Assembly (NCBI GenBank): GCA_964035545.1
Contig: OZ037768.1
Location: forward strand, 19,447,700-19,511,699
Reading direction: 5' to 3'
DNA: 64,000 nucleotides
Origin: Bugula neritina
Taxonomy: Eukaryota; Bryozoa; Gymnolaemata; Cheilostomatida; Bugulidae
The position numbers and the translations under genes are program-made. The notes under the pieces are model-generated. The model made no database searches, was not told the origin of the DNA, and saw nothing but the letters and a program-made list of their open reading frames with translations. Each line of letters starts with the position of its first letter. Position 1 is the stretch's first letter. This document shows, one piece after another, positions 12,420 through 25,994 of this stretch.

Positions 12420-13599
12420 TTGTTTCAGGAATTTTTTTAAATTAATTTAAATATTTTAAAAGACCAATGTCAAACAAGTTTTTACCGTCATTGAATTAGG
12501 TTAATAAATTAATTAAAATAACTTCAAGTCCATACTGGAACAAAATATGAAAATAACCAGAGCTACAACAAAAGAGACAATCAACTTAAGGGTTAGTATT
12601 AATAATAAAACAGTACAGAATTATGATACAGCAGCCTATATAACTGCGACACTGGAATTATTAATAAAATGTGAATTAAAATTTAATGATCACAGTATAA
12701 ATACATATTACATTGAGTAACCTAAAATTACGAATAAAAATATAATGAATTATCATAACTAGATCAATAATTATAGCGAATACAATATCAACTAGCGCTA
12801 CCACTTCTATTAGCTCTAGGAATATATCTACTAAAATTTTCACTAAATTACATAATTATCCATAGAACATTATGATCACTAAATAGATGATTGGTAGACC
12901 AGAGTCAGAATTGGGTCCAATTATGTCGACTGCATGGGCACCAGCATACTCGAAGGACTCGAAATTCATCGACTTCAAGTGAACTTGCCCAAATCTATGA
13001 CTTGCTCCATTAGCTGACTTGATTAGAAAATATTGATGGACTTGTTCCAAGTTCAAAATTTGAGGAAGTAAACAACAGCAAATGTTTTGCTTTTAATTTT
13101 TACAAAAAAATTGAGTTGAATTTGTGAGATCAAACAATACTGCTTTAATAATTTTTTTATAAAAACAAATTATATTCAAGTTATTCGAGCAACTCTGATT
13201 TAAATGCTATTAGGAAAATTAACATTCAACCACTATACAGCAATCATCTTAAACATTATAAGTGTTAATTGAATATATGTATACATAATAATTGTAAAAA
13301 AATAGACTTGAGGTCCATTTTTACGCTTTGATGTTTTCAAGAAAAATAGAATGGTGAAAGACACATTAATATGGTGCCTTTTTCATAAACATTTTCCTGT
13401 TGGAGTGAAAAATGTGTAAAAAAGAGAAACAGCAAATATCGGTTCACCACTCCTTCCTACAAGTTACTTCCTACAAGTCTAGGGAAAATGTGATTTATAC
13501 ATACTTACATTTCTCCTAAACAGTTTAGTCAATCAAAGTACACCAATTTGGAAAATTGTCTATTCAAATTTCGCTGAACACACATATGACAGTGATAGA
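12420..13599. other. Gene-free stretch upstream of PTRHD1
   Basis: AT-rich unique-looking sequence with stops in all frames and no exon that I can support. It should contain the PTRHD1 promoter, but I see no distinct motif. Confidence 0.3.
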
Positions 13600-14420
13600 T
13601 TAGCACCATACTCATAGTGAAAGTCATAGTGATAGTGCTAGTTTTCTAATTTACAAATCTATGCTATGCTTAATTTGTATTAAAAATAACTAAATGTAAT
13701 ACTAATAACTTATGCTTGAGTTCATTACTTATAGAATTAAATAATTCCTATCACTATGTTAGAATGATAGCAAACATAAACTGAATTATTTATAATCACC
13801 ATGCATTGTGATTGTGCAAAGTAGTCGATAACACTAACTTTGAGACTTCCAAGAGACTCAAAATGGCTATGATTACAATAACATTAACACTAGCTCTAAG
13901 TCTAACAGTAAAACTAAGCAGTAACTAACTAACTCAAACTGTAAGTGCAACTGTTAGTCACTTTGACCTACTCTTACTAATTTAGTAACACTAACTGTAA
14001 GTGAGTGTATGTGTACCATGCTAACAGTAACTCTTACAGCCAGAATCAGATTGATCATCACTATGTTCTATGATGAAGACTGATGATCCTTACCATGATA
14101 CTGATAGTCACTCATGCCGTGGTGATACTCATACTCGTACTGTGATAGTAATCATAGTATAACTATAAGTATACGTATAACTATAAGTATAAGTAATAGT
14201 AATACTAATACTATTACTAATACTATTACTATTACAGTATTAGTAATAGTATTAGTAATACTAATAGTTACTGTTAGATAAGATAATCATAAACTCAAGC
14301 CGTGATAGTAATACACTTACAGTTACACCTAAATTTACGTCCTACACTTAGACTTAGAGTTAGTCTTATAGTTTGGTACTGCTAGTGTTACGCCTACGAT
14401 CAATGCCATGCTAAAAGTAA
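13600..14420. repeat. Cryptically simple ATAGTGATAG/TAATACTATTAC tract
   Basis: Drifted short words: ATAGTGATAGTGCTAG near 13.6 kb, ACTAACTGTAAGTGAG types at 13.9-14.0 kb, CATACTCGTACTG at 14.1 kb and near-perfect (TAATACTATTAC) at 14.19-14.27 kb. No coding exon recognised. The composition matches the window's first 600 bases and the 47-49 kb patches. Confidence 0.6.
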
Positions 14421-16412
14421 AAGTAAATCTAATGATACCAACTCCAAGTGAAGGGCCAGGGGCGAGGGACAGCGTTATTGTACTTGTGTATGAACTGAAA
14501 AGACTAATACTGCCACAGTACAGGTACTGTGAAAACATCTAAATCAACAAAGTAAGACAACCTAAACCTTATATACAGACTAAGGGCTTATAAATTTCAA
14601 AGAATATATAATAAAATTACCAAAGATTAAGAACGTTGATGCATGAGCCCTTTGAGAGCTGTATCTCGTTGACCTTGAATCTGTGACCTTAGTAAGTAAC
14701 TTTCATTCAGCGGGATCATCATCCCCCACGCCACTTTGTCTCTGCTTAATATTATGGGACTTTGTTGAGCAACAACATACCGTAGGGGACAACTCTTCAG
14801 TTTTTACACGCGTCAATTATCAATAATGAGAGTATAACTCCAAAAAGAAACTGTCACGTCACCTAATGCTTCTTACTGCAATGAAACAATATACATGTAT
14901 GTAATTATTAAGTTGTACATTAAACTGTTTATGCCAATATTTTCAGCAATACCAAAAAAACACATTTTTTCTTTAAATTTTATCTCTAAAAAAGTAACAT
15001 CCATATATTTCAGAAATGAAAAAGATGAACTTTAGACCAGAAAAATCAATGGTGGAGCTTTTTAAAGTTATTTGAGTAAATGTTGCATGTAAGACAAGTG
15101 TTGAAAAACATATATAAATCTTTAAAACTGTATAAATTAAAGTTATGTAAATTATACAATCAGACATCACAGCAAAAAAATTAAGATAAAGTTTGCCAAT
15201 CATTTCAGGTAGGTCCCAGATATTGAATACACGAGGTTATATATACAGCTGCAAGAGTCTGTATATTGAATTACTACTTTTCAATTATTTTGAGTAGAGT
15301 TTAAATTTTTATCAAACATAGTTACACAAACTTTTTGTTGTTACTATTAATAATTATGTTGAGGTGTAACTTGCACATTACTTATTTTTATAGGCAAAGT
15401 GTTGAAAAAGTGTGGTTACAGAATAAAATTTTAGTAGGCTAAATTTTTTTATTTTCTTATTGAATTTTAGTTTATAGTACAAGTCAAAATTAGAGAAAGA
15501 AATAGTTTTGCTGTTCTCTTCTTATTAAAAAGATTTTTTTTAAATTTCTCCATTACTGTACCAAACTCTTCAGCTATGCTATGACAGTATCACAAAAAGT
15601 TGTCTTCTCCTTTGAGTTGCTAAGTCCGGATAGATGTTGTTAAATTGAGATACATATGTGTCCAGTGTCCGCAATTCATATATAAGAGTATGGTTTACTA
15701 TAAAAACACTCTGTACCCAACGTTGTTACTTGCAAAGGGAAAAAACTTGCGAAGTTCTGCTGAAGCTAACCTGAACGACATTAAGCTAATGGGATATTCA
15801 CTTTCCGAGCAGCCATAACGTATAATATTTATACTTTTCTCACCTATCTCCGCTTTGCCTTGTTTGGGTTTAATAAATTTTATCCAAGCTGTAATATATT
15901 AAATTAGATAATGTAATACAGCTTATTCCATATGCTATGACTAATTCTAAGTGTTATGACTTTATATAGACTTCACTCATTGCAAGCATTGATCGACATT
16001 TGTTATCACCAAAAGTAAACCATATGTCATGTTATTTTATTCAATTATTCAAGGTTTGTCCCTTTTCTTAGCATACAAGTTTTTATATCAGCATGCAAGT
16101 GGAAATTACCTTAACCCAGTTGACAAGTCATATGATTATATTTTTTACCAAGTGACAATCTCTCATTGCGCTTTTCATACATAATTTATTACCATTTCTT
16201 TTATAAAACTTCCAACTCTTGGGAAAACTTATCGATTCATGAAAGATATAAAACGATAAACAAAATTGCTGGGTGATGCTCGCCTTGTTTGGAAATAACT
16301 TTCTAAAACATATACTTCAACACAGGCTAAACACTGAAAGGAAGTTGTTTGTATTTTGTTGGACTAGAGTTGTAGATATGGTTGAAAACCTCATTTTATT
16401 TTCATATTTTGT
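14421..16412. other. Gene-free AT-rich stretch
   Basis: No supported exon on either strand and no clear repeat. Open frames are short and AT-driven. Confidence 0.3.
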
Positions 16413-16574
16413 AGAGGTTATAAGTAAGAAATGAGTAATCTTGTCTTCTAGATTAGAAGTACAGCAAAAGAAGTTATGTTCTAGCCAGACTTTCAACTCA
16501 CTCCTCAAACCAAAATTTATTAAAACGTTGAAGAACTCAGACTATTAAAATTTCTCAACTACTGCACCTAAACG
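16413..16574. mobile_element. MITE family A, decayed copy
   Basis: The right end (TTTCTCAACTACTGCACCT) and the internal words TCTAGATTAGAAGTACAGC, GAAGTTATGTTCT and GACTTTCAACTCACTCC match the better copy at 18636-18795. The left end (GTAGAGGTTATAAGTAAGAAATGAG) is a diverged form of the inverted terminus. Confidence 0.5.
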
Positions 16575-18635
16575 GTTCTGTAGGCAGAAAGTAGCAGCTA
16601 GTAACTAACAACAGGGACATTCATCACAAGTGTTATCTAATTATTGTCACCTGTTATCCAAATTTAAGTACAGTCATTGTGAAAGCAGTTGCTATTGAAT
16701 TATACGTAACTGCATGTAATCTGGACAACATTTGTGAATAATTTAGTATTTGCTAACACTCATACATTGTTAGAGTTTATTACATGCTTCAAGCATTGTC
16801 ATTATGAACACTGAGTTCAACTTGTGTGACTTCCTAAATGTCTCACTGACTGCATACTTGCAGTTTCCTAGACAGTCTCAATTCTTATACCCCACCCTCC
16901 TTATCCCTCCCAGACTACGTCTAGACTCAGACACATTGTGCTACACAGAGCTGCATGAGACTGCATCAGGATACTGCAGCTTATACTATTGTAATAGCAA
17001 TTAGAAACAAATTAGATTGGCTTTAGATTGAACATTTATTAAAATTATCCATAGATCAACAGCAAATGCATTAATGGTTTAATCATTTCTCTTAGCATTC
17101 TATTTATTAAATTTTAATGTCAAAGTTATGTCCATTAAAATACATCGGTATATCAGCTCCATTAATCTTGTACAGCCATAATATTATACATTCATAAGTA
17201 GCAGACTGCACACAACAAAGCAGTCTGGAATTCTATCTACCCCATCGATCAGACTCCAGAAGGATGTTCTAGCGAAGCGATATTGCTGACTGCAGAGCAT
17301 ATTGCATCACTTCTCCAGCCTTGGTAACCTAGCTTTATGAAGATAGAGGCATACTCATACAGCTAGATAACCAAAGATAGTTTGTGACCGTACATTCATT
17401 TCATTTGAGAACTCGGGTCTTCTCAAACTTATTCCTACAACATCCCTTCTATCAGAGCAGCAGTCTTCTGTACCTTCTTTGATTCCAACTTGATTTAATT
17501 AGTAAAATCTGCAAAAAACTGCTTGTATGCTTCAACATTAAAGGATATTTCCTGCCTAACTCTAAACATCTACAGAAATTACTCTGTAGGCATTATTAGA
17601 GCAAGACCTGAAAGCTGTCACAATGTCAAAATTTATGTTTTATAAAAGTATTTCAATATGCATAACAGAGTAATTAAAGTTTAGTAGAATTACTTGAATT
17701 ACCTGAAGAATTTGAGTAGAACACACTTCTGTGTTTCCCTGAATGCAGCTGAAGTTACAGCGTATTGAGCATATGCCAGCACTGAGTGTAAGTTACTACC
17801 TTGCATGGCCGTGTACGTCTGCTGAGTGTAGTCTAGGTACAAGACTCCAGTGCCAACTCGACAAGTATAATAGGATACCTTGCACAATGTGTCACGGTGC
17901 ACTGAAGAATAATGGATACATTAAACATGCCTCTCAAATCACTTGTTTGATGATGCTGATCCGTGGGGAATAGTTAGCGACTGGTATGCAACACCATATA
18001 TTAAAAAGACAAACCCTTAATACTGATCTTTATCTCCATTCAGACTCTTTACTGAATACTCAAAGAGCTACCCTCAACTTTATTATATTAGAATTTTTGT
18101 AATTTTGTAATGTCCATTGTACTGATGTGAATATCAGATGGGCATTGATAACCATGGTTTTGTTAGAGAATACATCAAAGGTTGCTTCGGCTATTTGAAC
18201 AGTCATAATTGTAGTTAATGAGCCAATTTATGTGTGCTGCAGCTTAGGATTGAGGAGGGATTGGTGACTTGTGAAAAAGTTATCCAGTGACAGCAGGATT
18301 GCTTGGGTTCCTCCAATGCCTATTATATTTCATAAAATTTAATTTGGCCCACAACATTGAAATGAAAAGTATTGCATTAACCAATTAGTTCTCAATGTTG
18401 TTAATACAGTTACTTTTGTAGTACAAATGGGGCAGTTTTCAAAATCAGAAGTTTACAACCATGGCTGACAGCACACCTTGGACATTATGTTTTGTACTAC
18501 AGCTCAATGTAGTGGAATAACTTAAAAGCAATGATGGCAGTTAAAGCAACATGCAACTTTAACCTAATTTATTTTTAAACAGCTGCTGGTCAGGCAACTT
18601 ATCATGCTCAGATTATTCAATTGAAACGGGGAGGT
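16575..18635. other. Gene-free stretch
   Basis: Nothing supported. A 39-bp open segment near 17755-17793 is flanked by TGAATGCAG and GTAAGT but has no partner exon, so it is not called. Confidence 0.3.
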
Positions 18636-18795
18636 AGGTGCAGCAATGGAGAAATTGAGAAAAGATTGTGTTCTAGATTAGAAATGCAGCATAAGAAATT
18701 ATGTTCTTGCAAGACTTTCAACCCACGCCCCAACCCAAAATAGAATAATAAAATAAAAGAGCTTGGGCTATCTCAATTTCTCCACTACTGCTCCT
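18636..18795. mobile_element. MITE family A, well-preserved copy
   Basis: A 160-bp palindromic element. The left end AGGTGCAGCAATGGAGAAAT and the right end, read on the opposite strand, AGGAGCAGTAGTGGAGAAAT, are inverted repeats. The internal part is shared with copies at 16.4, 36.5 and 49.1 kb. It has no coding capacity. Confidence 0.7.
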
Positions 18796-21700
18796 AAATT
18801 TGAGAACAGAGGCTACACTTTCACTTCTCCTGTCAAACAGCTGTTTGACAGAAATGATGAAATATGAAACTTACAGCAAAATCACAAGCAAAAAGTCCTT
18901 ATATTTCTATCATAGCGACTCGAAACCAGTTTTCAGTGGAATTTTTTTTCCTGCATGACTTTACATTAACATGATTTATCTAACAATGCTAACATAAATC
19001 TGTACAATAAATCACTTATCTTCTTTTATAATCTGTCGACTCCCATTGAATTGTCTGTTAACTTTCAGATCACTGATAATTCATTTGATTTATATCTCAA
19101 AAACTACATAGAAATGACTGGATATTATATTCCCAGTAATTCTCCATCAATTCTTGGCATACACATGATTTATTGCAAGCTAATAGGTTCCACATCATCA
19201 ACAAAGCAATGAAAGATCATCTATATTAACTTTACATTTTATTTAAATTTCTTAAAAAGTAGATCTGATGCCAGTCAAGCTTCTACATTAAAACTGGTTA
19301 CGATACTTGCTGTTATACTTAACTACATGCCATTAACAGCTATACTTCTGAACAGGTATATTTAATACTACTTCACGAGTTTATTTTAGTTACCTGCGCA
19401 TGGCTGCCTATCAGATGTTGCATTGTGGTCCTTTCAATTCAGTCTCCTCTCTTGTCCACCAAACGGCTTTGACCATCTCTTCCGCAGCAGCCATCTTTCT
19501 TGTCTCTGTAGCAAACCAACTGTATTATAACTATTTGAAAACTGCTTTAGCTTTGGTTATGCAGGCAGCAATAGTATGTGGCACACTGACAAATGCAGAC
19601 GCTGTCTCTGTAAAAGAACAGATAGTGCTATCACGTGACTGCTCTCAGTGCTGCCTGTTGCCAAGTGTACATGTTATATAGAGATGACTGTGTAGCCCAG
19701 CCAGAGGTGTGTTTTATTATTCAGTAATTGATACAATCAAGTCATTGTTTTAAAAAAGCAGCTGTGAAACTTCTTACTGTCTACATTTATACTCGCAGAA
19801 ATGGAGACTAAATAGACAGGAAATGAGAAATAAAACAAAACTTGCGTTATTAATGAGTAATATTATAGCAGTTATTTTCAGCAGGCAGCCTCATAAAACA
19901 CGCAGACTCTTGTCTATAAGAAAGAGCAGAAGAAGGCAATAACATTATTATGAGTATTGTGATAGCTTTCTGATGTGTTGATCCAAAGGCTAACTTACAA
20001 AATCTGGACTTACTAAAATAGTACAACAAGCAACACCAGCCGCCATCCGTCATGCTTCAAGCTGAAGCTGGTATATGTAGTCTGATTTCATCACAATTTA
20101 TAAGAGTGTAATCTGAAACTTTATTGTTTTGAGTACAAAAATGATCAAAAGCTACAACATTGTGGACAAAATAATGTTCTTTTGAAAAAAAGTGCTAAAG
20201 AAAAGTAATAAGCTTGCATGGCGTGTGCCACAGACTCTGTCAAGACGTAGCACCTTGCAACAACTGTTGAAGCACATGCAACTCATAATACACTCTAAAC
20301 ACTGAAATGAAAGGCTGCAGTACAAAAAAGAAGAAAGTAGGATTAAATGTTACCTGAGTAGATGCTTAACTTGTAGGAAGCCAATGTCATGGAACACTGG
20401 ATAAGCTCATATGACTTCCATAGTTCATTACTCCATCTTTTATACCCTTACAATGGTTCAGTGATCACCTTGGTGCCGTGGTGTCTCCTGCGTATCCCAC
20501 AATGCTAGCAGCATATCAACAAGTACATAGACATCAAATGAAGTATGAGATGCAAGTTAATAATTATGATAGTCGGGCCATACTTTTGAAAACGTTGAAA
20601 CATTTTCATGTATTTTATGTAGAGCTATTTTTCGATTTACACCACTTTTGTTTTTAGCATGTAACTTCTATACTTATACATCTACCTTACTAAAGAAGAT
20701 TGTCAAATAGCTTGACAAACTTAGCTCAGTTATAGCTATTAGTTGTAAAAACATGATATACAGAGATTATATTTCTGGTGAGCCCAAGTTTTGCAAGTGT
20801 GGCTTTTTAATGGCTACAACAACACTGAGTATAATATACAGATAGCGCTTGGTTTTCACACACAGAGTTATCCTCCCATAGTTTATTCAAAACCTTACAG
20901 TATGATGACTATACTAAACTCAGAAGCACTGTGTTGTTGGAAATGAGTTATATATATTAATGTCATAGAATAAAAATATTCCTTACAGATTACAAAAAGT
21001 TTATATACATGTGTTGTAAAAGAGCACAATGTAGATCAAAGAAATATATTATGAGAATTATGTCGAAGCTTTCTCTTATTGAAACCAACAAACTCGTACA
21101 TAGACGAGTCTTCAAATTTACAATAATCGGAGTATGAAGGTGGAATGAGCTACAAACTAAGAGTTTAACACAAGTGCTAGATGCTGGGAGTAACTGAATT
21201 ATGAAGCTGCAGTATATTATGTCATATGACTCTATAGCCTTCAGATCAGGAGTACCAAATTTAGTGTGGGGGCCTGCATGTGGCTTCAAGCTTCTAGTTT
21301 CTGGCCCATAAGTTCTAGAAAAATTGTCAAACACTGTTGCAGCTGTCAGCTGACTATGTTACAAATTAGATAATTCCTGTGTATAAAAGTGATTCATGGA
21401 AAACTGTGTTGAATTATGACAAAAATGTCTTTCAACGGCCCTCATGATGGCAGGCCATGTCTGTATTAAAACCAGGAGGCTTTGAGCAAACTGTGAAGCT
21501 CTGCAAAGACTGTAAAATGTTTACAAGTGCCTCTAGTGGAGATGATCTTGGGTAGTACTTAGATTTAATGTATGTAAAAATAGAAACTGCAGATAGGAGC
21601 ATCAAGTAAATGTTGACTATATGATATTATATCTTGTGAAGTGTTGAAGGTTTACCCATTATATTTTGCTAATTCTAAAGCTATATACTTTTATTTAATA

Positions 21701-23482
21701 GTTCATTCTTATGAAAATATCAACTATTTTCTAAATAACAAAGCATTTAGAATCTGCATAACACAATAGCCATAGACTCTAGTGAAAGAACTCATCCTGC
21801 TCACTAAAAATATATGAAACTTTTGGTCTTTCTTATAGTTTTTCAGTAATATCTTTGTCCAAGTAGCACTTTATACTTTTACTGTGTTACTCTTGGCTAC
21901 TTATATTACATGATCTCTTCATAACCTCTTCTGTCTATCATCTTCCACCCCCTCTTCTCTCTCCACCCCCTTTCACCCCCTCCTCTCTCTCCACCCCTCT
22001 CCACTCACCCCCTTGTATGACTGGTCTGAAATTAACCATTAATTTGCTGATAGACACAGATTCTTCAAGTTTTTAAAAAATTTGACATAGCAATCTTCAA
22101 GTAACTGTTTCAGTTTTGTAGTTTTGAGTGCATCAATCAAAAAAGTAACTTCTATGTCAGATAAGATCAAAAGTGCCCCATTAATGCAAAAATCAAATGA
22201 TGTCCCCTTATTAAACAAATTTGTTTTCCTGCATTCTACAAGATACTTTTACTGTCTACAAAGAGCTATGTTAGTTAAACCTAATGAGCCCAAGCTATTT
22301 AATGTGCAAACAGCTATAGCTGGCAGAAAACCTTCAATTGAAAAATGTGAGACAAGATTGTAGGCTAAGTTCATGCTTGTGGGGACATCTGTACTAACCT
22401 AAGCTTATTATAAGATCTTAGTAGTACTAGAAAGAAGCTATACTTGAGTTTGGCTATAGCACATTCTGATGTACTTAGATTTATACTCGACTTATATAAT
22501 ATGACAGTTCTGAAAGGCTTAAACAAATAAGGAAAAATTTCAAAAATAGAGTCTAAAGTTGAATCGTCTTGTTATTATCTCTGAAAAAAGTAGTTTAGAA
22601 GTATGTGTAGCTGATAATTGCATATTGTCAACTATCTTTTATTACACTTTGAAAGCCATATTAAAACGTGCGGCAGTGACTCAGGAACACATTAACAAAC
22701 CATCTCATCTGTGTAAAGTGATATATGTTTATTTCCTTACAATATAAGCTATTAAAAAAACAAAGAAACATGATTGCATAATATAAGTGCAAACCAAAGT
22801 TTGATACTTTATAGACTATAACCATAACCATGATGTCTGTCTGTTTTAAGTGAGCACATCAGTATAACAGCAACCAGTTAACTACAGTGTTACGTGTAGC
22901 TGTGATTATATAACCATGTGTGTGTGCGTGGGAGTGCGTGTTTAATCTATTAATTCATGATAGGTTATTTATTTACTAAAATAATTCAGCAATTTAATTT
23001 TTTACTGTTTAAACCTTCAAGAAATTTAGAAAAGGTGCAAAGCAAATATATTGGCTCTTTTTGAAATCTTGTTCTCTAATGATCCACAACATTATATTAC
23101 ATGGTATTTGGTGACTAAGCACTTCCTGGTCAATTTGAATGAGATTAAGTTATTCTAACATTGGAGAAAATTCTCTGTGAGTATTCAGTCATGTGAACCA
23201 CCCTTCTATCAGCAATGATTATGTGGAATCTGCCTATTAAACAAGTCATGGTACTACACAGTCACAGGAAGTTAGTAAAAGACATATTAATCTTTGAGAC
23301 AAGTTAACATATTTTACAAAAACAATTATTAGGAGCATTAAGTTGTTAAGATAAGCATTATAGGCAATAATGAACAAAGTATCACATTCTTAATCTAATG
23401 TCACTTTAAAACTAGTTGCATTTTTAAGTATATTATAATATATTCTTATTTTAATTAAGGCTTTAAGACTGAAGACACACTA
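18796..23482. other. Gene-poor stretch
   Basis: No confident gene. A minus-strand ATG in a good context at 19494 opens a 27-codon reading frame, followed by a CAG|GTAACT donor at 19394; this could be an untranslated first exon. A pyrimidine-rich run (CTCTCCACCCCC type) lies at 21930-22015. The rest is AT-rich without recognisable elements. Confidence 0.3.
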
Positions 23483-23484
23483 TC

Positions 23485-23970
23485 GTGTAGTGTGTGGTGT
23501 GTGGTGTGTGGTGTGTGGTGTGTGGTGTGTGGTGTGTGGTGTGTGGTGTGTGGTGTGTGGTGTGTGGTGTGTGGTGTATAGTGTGTGGTGTGTGGTGTGT
23601 GGTGTGTGGTGTGTAGTGTGTGGTGTGTGGTGTGTGGTGTGTGGTGTGTGGTGTGTGGTGTGTGGTGTGTAGTGTGTGGTGTGTGGTGTGTGGTGTGTGG
23701 TGTGTGGTGTGTGGTGTATAGTGTGTGGTGTGTGGTGTGTGGTGTGTGGTGTGTGGTGTGTGGTGTGTGGTGTGTGTAGTGTGTGGTGTGTGGTGTGTGG
23801 TGTGTAGTGTGTGGTGTGTGGTGTGTGGTGTGTAGTGTGTGGTGTGTGGTGTGTAGTGTGTAGTGTGTGGTGTGTGGTGTGTGGTGTGTGGTGTGTGGTG
23901 TGTGTAGTGTGTGGTGTGTGGTGTGTGGTGTGTAGTGTGTAGTGTGTGGTGTGTGGTGTGTGGTGTGTGT
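23485..23970. repeat. Heptamer satellite (TGTGGTG)n, about 490 bp
   Basis: A nearly uninterrupted array of the 7-bp unit TGTGGTG with scattered variants (GTGTAGT, GTGTATAGT, and two GTGTGTAGT insertions). Long open frames on both strands (H/T/P-rich on minus, V/C/W/G-rich on plus) are products of the 7-bp period, not genes. A weak second-order periodicity is visible in the spacing of the TAG variants. Confidence 0.95.
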
Positions 23971-25994
23971 CTGCGCACTCATGCTAAGCACTTTCAAGTG
24001 ACAGCAGAAATCTAGATGAAAAGCTAAAAGCATATCTAAACTGGTAGGACATGATGTGTTGCTTTTATTTGAACGGATTTGTTGATTTTGAAAATCTTAT
24101 TGTAAAAATATATCATTGGGCACATACAATATCTAGAAGTAGCCCTAGGCTTGGTTGCAGAGCTAGAGACTTGAAGGGCCCATGACTGTAGTCCCCACTC
24201 TTTAAATTGAAAGCCTTTATTTAGCCTTGAGAAATAATGTTTGAACATAACTTTAACCTGCAAAAGAATCTCTTTATAACTATATAACATTATTATATAG
24301 AAGTTTTTCCTCATAGTTTTTGTAGGAAAGGCCTTGTACTGCTGCTTAATATAATATTGCAGGCCTACTTGAATTATAGTTTTTTACTCTTTAATATAAT
24401 AATTTGTTATTTTTACAAGATGCAGATTGAAGCGTGAAAAGTACACAATCTGTAGCAGCTACTATCAACCGTACTGTGCTCAATTATACCAAAGCTATTG
24501 AATTTATTCTTGTCTCAGCTAGGGACAGATAACTTCCACTTTTAGCCAACTTGATTGTTTTATCGACCATATTATTATAAGTTACATGTATATGCTGGTT
24601 ACTTAGCAACTAGAATAACATCACTAGCAAGCTACCTCCCTCTTTATCTACTGATGGTATATCTCCATTTATGTATACTAGCATTCTGCCTTATCAGCAT
24701 TCAGATTTTGCTTGTTTCTATGGTAACCCATAAATAACAGCAGCCACTTACTCTGTTGAATGTAATCTTGGCAATAATCAGGTGATCTAGTTAAATTAGG
24801 CTCAACAATAGCAGGCTTGACAAGTGCAGTACGTAAATAAGCAAGTGTGTTGCTATGAATACACGTTATGAAGTTAAATAAAGTAAAATACACCCTAAAA
24901 GTAGCTAAATACTGCAGTGATGCAGCGGGTTATTTAGAAATTGAAATAAAATGCTGTTTATGTCACCAAAACCTAAAACGCATCTTTGGCCGTAAACGTT
25001 CAAGTCCCAAATTTAAAAATATTCACGTTTGATATTAGGAATGCTAATAGAGCATTAACACCTGCCTTGTCTATAGCACTATGCAGCATTTATGCATAAC
25101 TACTATTTAACAAGGTTGGCTATAATATAAACATTTTGTTATCAACTCCATTCAATTGATCTGGAGAGGTAATAAATATTTCATTGGCTAGGTGCTGATT
25201 TGTCTTTACATTTTCTGTTTATTTTAAGAACTTCGTGCAATATTTATATACCCTTTTATAATTTAGCCAATCTTTAAAATCATGAAATCTCGCTTATGAT
25301 GTCATTCACCAATTATATGTTACATAACCGAAATTATAACTTTAAATTTTAATTGAATTTCGAGCACTTTCATTCCTTTACATTTTAAAACATAATGAAC
25401 TTTGTTTTTCATTGCGTCTAATATATATACCTAATTAAAATATATTAATTTTGGTGGGAGTTTCAAAAGGCCAGGTGATATGCTAAATTAGTAGAGTGTA
25501 CAGGTTGGGTGCTGAATATTTTCAACTAATTCATTTCCAGTCAGAAATATCCAGTCTGAATCAATCTCTTTTTCAAATCTCAACAATTAATGACACTTCT
25601 CTTGACAGCTTTCTAATAATAATAACTGTAATCTATTATATTCATTACATTATCTTAAAATGCATTAATCTAAATATTACATGGAAACATCAATACTTAT
25701 TGATTTGCAGCTCTTTAGTTCAAAGGGAGAAATCAGCGACCTAAAGAATAAAATCTCTAGTCGGCTTTGTTTTGGATAAGTGCGCTATTATATCATGAGC
25801 AATTAGCGGTATTGACACAAAGTATTAAAATTCTTTGCAATTTGAATTGATACTTTGCTTAGATATACACAACTTTTCATTTATCTGATATGTCGAAGAC
25901 TCATATATGTGCAAAAATGCAAGATTAAATTTGATTTTTAGTTCTTAAACTGTAAAGTGTATAAATTACATTTTGGTTGACTGAAGACATCTAG
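23971..25994. other. Gene-free stretch upstream of the 26-kb gene
   Basis: Probably holds the promoter of the plus-strand gene beginning at 25995. Two minus-strand segments (24852-24752 and 24257-24128) look exon-like because of their splice sites but cannot be joined in frame. Confidence 0.3.

Noticed and set aside
17755-17793. 39-bp plus-strand micro-exon candidate between TGAATGCAG and GTAAGT
   Set aside because: No partner exons; expected by chance in this much sequence.
20990-21334. 114-codon minus-strand open frame
   Set aside because: No recognisable domain and no codon-like bias; perhaps an old transposon remnant but not supportable.
23455-24033. Open frames of 170-190 codons (His/Thr/Pro-rich) on the minus strand
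   Set aside because: Produced by the 7-bp satellite, which lacks stops in several frames; no splice sites or start context of interest.
24128-24852. Two minus-strand exon-like segments (24852-24752, 24257-24128) with good splice sites
   Set aside because: They cannot be joined in frame (the junction creates a stop) and no further exons or family match were found.
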